This document shows, in pieces, positions 7,401-9,636 of a stretch of DNA of 9,636 nucleotides. The stretch is from Thermoplasmata archaeon. Lineage in GTDB: Archaea > Thermoplasmatota > Thermoplasmata > JAGHBH01. The DNA lies in contig JAGHBH010000089.1 of assembly GCA_021161085.1 (NCBI GenBank), forward strand, positions 1 to 9,636. The letters are read 5' to 3'. A program made the position numbers and the translations under genes. Positions within the stretch are counted from its first letter, which is position 1; each line of letters starts with the position of its first letter. The notes under the pieces were generated by a model, which saw only the letters and a list, made by a program, of their open reading frames with translations, made no database searches and was not told the DNA's origin.

Positions 7401-9636
7401 GTGGGAATGGCAGAGCAGAGCCATTACGTCTATACCTCCCTCAGGGTCACTTCCGGAGGGGAAAGGGTGACGGCCAGGGAGCTGAAAGCCCAGGGGATAC
7501 AGTTTTCCATGGGATGGGAGGTGGTCAGATATGTTGCAAGAACGAACACCGGGGAACTGGGAGTATGGGAGAAATACTTCAGCCCGTCCAAGGCCCTCTA
7601 CCTCGCCCTCCAGAAACAGCTGAAGGCCCATCGGGCCAGCGTGTTCGGCGAGGGAAAGAGATACATGGACAAAGACGGTCTCATCATCCTGTCCCCGGAG
7701 ACGATAAACGTCCCGGAGGCCGGTACCTACACCTTCCGGTTCACCCTCACGGTCTCCTCGACATCGAACAGATACGGCGTCCAGGGAGCCCCGGAGCCCG
7801 ATATGGCCGGCTGGATACAGCCCCTGGAGAAGGACGTCCCCTTCATCTTCGCGGAGAATGAGATCACCAGACAGAACTGGGCGGTTCTCGGCTGCATCCT
7901 GGGATTCACCTCCGGGGGGGTGGCGACCACGGTGAACGTTGTCCAGCTCATCAACTCCCTGAGCAAGGGGGACTCCTGGGGCACGGTAAGCTCCATGAGC
8001 GCCGAGGTCCTGAACAGCGCCGAGAACGTCAACGAGATGGCCAGAAAGATGCTGGACGACAACGTCTTCTGGCATAACATAGCGAAACAGTACGGCACAG
8101 CCGCCAAGGACAGGATGTTCAAGCTGGCATCCAAGATAGGCCCCCTCCTGAACGCCATAAACTGCGGGGCCATGGCCATGAACACCGGGACCAGGGGAAC
8201 GTCGGATCCCATAGCGGCGGATTATCCTCTGTCATCCGGAGAGATGTCCGGGGAGATGGCCGAAAATTGGGCTAGCCCGGAGGCCATGGTCTCCGCGGCG
8301 GCCGCACAGACAGGGAGCAACACCGTGCTCATATCCTCCGACACCCCCTATTCCTACGAATACACGGTGACCGTGGGCGGCCTCCAAGTGCTGCCTGTTG
8401 ACCCGGAGACCCCCGCCACGGCCTCGGGCCTTGACGTCGGATGCTGCAAGAACACCCTGATAGCGTTTGAAAGCGGCCAGGGGGCGATATTGAACCTCAA
8501 GAACATCACGGCGCCGGGCAGGATAATCATGGCCGTCCCGGGCGGGGGAACGGGCACGATAACATACACCGCGGAATACACAGGGACAGAGGGCGGTCAG
8601 GAGGGCCAGGGCGACCTATCGCTGCCGCTGGACGACCCCGACACCTGGGAGATCGACACCGGCACGGCGGAAGCGGACGTATATCCCCCCTCCATCGAGA
8701 CACACGCCTTCTCCGGCTACCTGTTCGGCACCGGGAAGATACTCTCGGGCCAGGGCCGCGGCGTGGAAGGCGTGTTCATAGACGGCAGACCCCCGATGCT
8801 CTCGATCAACGGAACTTTTCTTACCACCGTATTCCCGGGGGGAGACAACCTCACCGCCATTGACATCGTGGGAGACAACGGCGTATGGAACCACACCGCG
8901 GCGAACCTCTCATCCATCCAGATGGGGGCGGGATTCCTGCCCAGACCGGTGATCACAGGACCTCCCATAAAACATCTGGACAGAGGGGAGACGACGACCC
9001 TGAGGACGGTGATCCTGTCCTCATCCTACTATGACGCCATCTGCTCCGACTGCACGGATACGAGATGGTGGAGCCCCACCCTCGGACAGCTGGGGACAGG
9101 ACCGCAGATAACCCTCACCCCTCCCCCGGGCACCCATCTCGTCTTCTTCAACGCCACCAACCCAAACGGGACGATGACCACGGGAACGATACTCCAGGTC
9201 GGAGGAGTCCAGAAAGACGGAAGGGAGACAGCATACTTCTTCCTTCACCCCGGCGTGGAGAACACGATCTCCTCGGGAGACATCACCATCACAATCCCCC
9301 CGGATGCCATAACGGAGGAGACCCAGATATCCATAACGGAGGACCGCAACCCGCCCGAGACGTCGCCGCCCGGGGAACTGGTCAGTCCGCTCTACACCAT
9401 CGAACCCGCGTGGGGAGAGATATCGGGCGCCTTCACGCTCTCCATATCCTACGACCCCTCCGGGATAACATCCTCCGGGAGCGAACCCCCGGAACTCAGG
9501 ATAGCAAGATACGATCCGGCAACGGGCCAGTGGACACCCATTGACAGTGAGGTCGACCCAACATCCGGGACGGTCACCGCAGAGGTGGACCGGCCGGGCA
9601 CATACGCACTTGTCCACACCCCCGCGGAAGAAAGCC
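4380..9636 (+). CDS. Giant secreted modular protein with TSP type 3 calcium-binding repeats (C-terminus beyond window)
   Basis: One uninterrupted frame of 1752 codons runs from ATG 4380 to the edge. An upstream ATG at 4372 stops after three codons, so 4380 is the start. Residues 1-40 look like a signal peptide: Arg9, a hydrophobic core at about 10-22, and a possible cleavage after SVAA (40). Residues 46-784 hold 22 DxDxDG repeats of thrombospondin type 3 kind, expected to bind Ca2+. Residues 782-885 resemble a Big_1/invasin Ig domain ([27 protein letters not shown]). Residues 886-990 are beta-rich. Residues 991-1270 are unrecognised, with a hydrophobic segment at 1166-1194 and helices after it. 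Residues 1312-1403 are beta-rich. Residues 1441-1505 resemble glucodextranase-B modules, about 1530-1610 a PKD-like fold ([12 protein letters not shown]), and about 1615-1745 a ZU5-like module (ITIPPDAI ... GTYALV). Many NxS/T sequons fit an exported glycoprotein. A surface, adhesive or matrix role is inferred. No catalytic motif was seen, and any membrane or cell-wall anchor must lie past the edge. Confidence 0.9.
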   Translation, partial: MRESGVSFRVFLLVAVLLLSGLPTFPGPGHTGPSPLSVAAEQSGVDTDFDGLSDAEEVEAGTDPLDPDTDGDMLADGREIGEGTDPLDPDTDDDGLLDGWEVWWVNIPDWEPYGFWRFGVPSSYYFYNHPEAEEAIFGFSTDPLDPDTDDDGVLDGEQWPDIDRDGLTNVEEMELGTNPLSPDSEGWYGSGISSWVYRPPGAGEGNGSFLEFRMENLSLLQTWVREYRAAGYTMDDILTSIFPDGQPIVFFYNSLHYASLEGLDDGLWHLLYSTDGLTDYEEVKIYHTDPFAMDTDGDGLPDSEVKYYGTEGVDPSAGWDTDGDGISDYNETIGAHVELPFSGVPPPGYGDLNGLSWYLPLEAFYKGGSPNAYFDYSRFPQGPRQGGSLMLFPDAGDSSPMSRFMYRHMWTDPTDRDTDHDGLVDSEEPAFGVFEEVYLGNLTRWCGVGSSPRDVDSDRDGLIDGLEVFSYGTCPYLADTDGDGLFDGSELEMGTDPLDQDTDCYGLSDAGELTGFDVEGAYHEVSDRLYDRGDFFSWLTPPAPSDPGGYDRYVSDPTRADSDGDGLGDYEETINITDAANASHPLDPDTDWDGVGDGDERANHTDIGVDDTDGDGLTDDEELQMGGDPRSTDTDGDGLLDADEELYGTEIDGGDGDGDGLSDGDEIVNGTSPLSDDTDGDGFSDGDEVGRGTDPTKPDTDGDGLSDGDEVGRGTDPTKQDTDDDGLGDWDEVQVGTDPTVADTDGDGLTDGQEETEGTNPLARDTDGDGIIDPDDPDPGTWPWFKGDLSLNPERRYMWANGEDTMNITASVGGGLSGITVTFDFRYPSGSLTETSTTDGTGTAVVAFTAPDLQNAETVSVYAHYEDSNGDTHGDMATILLQKPETAITLTPRAVLSPTTYVEIKVARMPWNGFGGSSLFSSNLTFSSSLSGGMFFDHRPAHGETGTSTISVAADASETVVYYMNPTGEGVEVVSIDSTVFGHVGNVEIPCGLDVEIENIYLDYPGGVGMAEQSHYVYTSLRVTSGGERVTARELKAQGIQFSMGWEVVRYVARTNTGELGVWEKYFSPSKALYLALQKQLKAHRASVFGEGKRYMDKDGLIILSPETINVPEAGTYTFRFTLTVSSTSNRYGVQGAPEPDMAGWIQPLEKDVPFIFAENEITRQNWAVLGCILGFTSGGVATTVNVVQLINSLSKGDSWGTVSSMSAEVLNSAENVNEMARKMLDDNVFWHNIAKQYGTAAKDRMFKLASKIGPLLNAINCGAMAMNTGTRGTSDPIAADYPLSSGEMSGEMAENWASPEAMVSAAAAQTGSNTVLISSDTPYSYEYTVTVGGLQVLPVDPETPATASGLDVGCCKNTLIAFESGQGAILNLKNITAPGRIIMAVPGGGTGTITYTAEYTGTEGGQEGQGDLSLPLDDPDTWEIDTGTAEADVYPPSIETHAFSGYLFGTGKILSGQGRGVEGVFIDGRPPMLSINGTFLTTVFPGGDNLTAIDIVGDNGVWNHTAANLSSIQMGAGFLPRPVITGPPIKHLDRGETTTLRTVILSSSYYDAICSDCTDTRWWSPTLGQLGTGPQITLTPPPGTHLVFFNATNPNGTMTTGTILQVGGVQKDGRETAYFFLHPGVENTISSGDITITIPPDAITEETQISITEDRNPPETSPPGELVSPLYTIEPAWGEISGAFTLSISYDPSGITSSGSEPPELRIARYDPATGQWTPIDSEVDPTSGTVTAEVDRPGTYALVHTPAEES
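4515..6737 (+). repeat. Array of 22 TSP3-like calcium-binding repeats
   Basis: Core units DxDxDG(L/I/V/F)xDxxE start at residues 46, 68, 90, 147, 161, 183 (split, resuming at 275), 294, 320, 417, 456, 479, 501, 561, 589, 611, 633, 655, 677, 699, 721, 743 and 765. The canonical unit is 22 residues: a calcium loop at positions 1-9, Glu at 11-12, and (G)TDP at about 16-19. Asp side chains in DxDxDGxxD would coordinate Ca2+, as known for thrombospondin type 3 and related EF-hand-like loops. Dockerin repeats are similar in length but normally occur as a single pair and lack the TDP tail, so TSP3 is the better fit. Units 3, 8, 9, 12 and 13 are lengthened by inserts, unit 4 is shortened to 14 residues, and unit 6 is split within its loop. 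Confidence 0.9.
6144..6737 (+). repeat. Nine tandem units of exactly 66 bp
   Basis: Units 14-22 start at 6144, 6210, 6276, 6342, 6408, 6474, 6540, 6606 and 6672, each 66 bases (22 codons) apart with no indels. The units at 6408-6473 and 6474-6539 differ at 6 of 66 positions, and share an identical 40-base block (6427-6466 and 6493-6532). The other units are more diverged at DNA level but keep the Asp/Gly/Glu pattern. The last unit ends in a Pro-Asp rich exit ([11 protein letters not shown]) leading into the Ig-like module. Confidence 0.92.

Noticed and set aside
7914..7920. Run of seven G within the large gene, a possible slippage or phase-variation tract.
   Set aside because: The frame continues correctly through it (Ser-Gly-Gly-Val) and on to the edge. 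Seven G is short for phase variation, and archaeal examples are not established to my knowledge.
5964..8075. Minus-strand open frame of about 700 codons opposite the repeat array.
   Set aside because: It lies fully opposite the large + strand gene. Its apparent repeats ([13 protein letters not shown], [13 protein letters not shown]) are the complement of the 66-bp Asp/Gly coding units. Long antisense frames are expected in GC-rich coding DNA, and no promoter or ribosome site was seen for it.

Overview
The window reads as archaeal chromosomal DNA, probably a GC-rich member of the Thermoplasmatota or a related euryarchaeal lineage. The translation genes have the archaeal forms: an EF-2 with the diphthamide histidine context, an EF-1alpha-type elongation factor, and S7 and S10 of the archaeal/eukaryotic type. 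Their order is the archaeal 'str' order (rps7, fusA, tuf, rps10). Upstream signals are TATA boxes rather than bacterial -35/-10 pairs, and ATA (Ile) and AGG (Arg) codons are frequent. The phylum is inferred from remembered sequence resemblance, not from a search.

Layout, all on the + strand. Positions 2-124 are the C-terminal 40 residues of ribosomal protein S7, cut by the left edge. Positions 193-2394 are elongation factor 2. A 188-base gap carries a good TATA-box promoter and a strong Shine-Dalgarno for elongation factor 1-alpha (2583-3866). Ribosomal protein S10 (3896-4207) follows 29 bases later. A 172-base gap then holds a short hairpin, an oligo-T tract, an imperfect dyad and a second TATA box. 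From 4380 to the right edge there is one continuous open frame of at least 1752 codons with no stop, so the gene is incomplete.

The large gene encodes a secreted, probably surface-attached modular protein. In order it has: a signal peptide; 22 calcium-binding repeats of the thrombospondin type 3 kind (DxDxDGxxDxxE...TDP); a Big_1/invasin-like Ig module; a second beta-rich stretch; an unrecognised mixed/helical region of about 270 residues with a hydrophobic segment; further beta modules resembling glucodextranase-B and PKD domains; and a ZU5-like beta module near the edge. The last nine repeats are exactly 22 residues apart. In the first half, most spacing exceptions come from extra sequence inserted at one and the same place in the repeat.

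The first four genes work together: S7 and S10 are small-subunit proteins, EF-1alpha delivers aminoacyl-tRNA and EF-2 drives translocation. The large protein is functionally unrelated and has its own promoter. I found no RNA genes, CRISPR array, insertion sequence, defence system or metabolic cluster. The only part that looks little described is the giant repeat protein.
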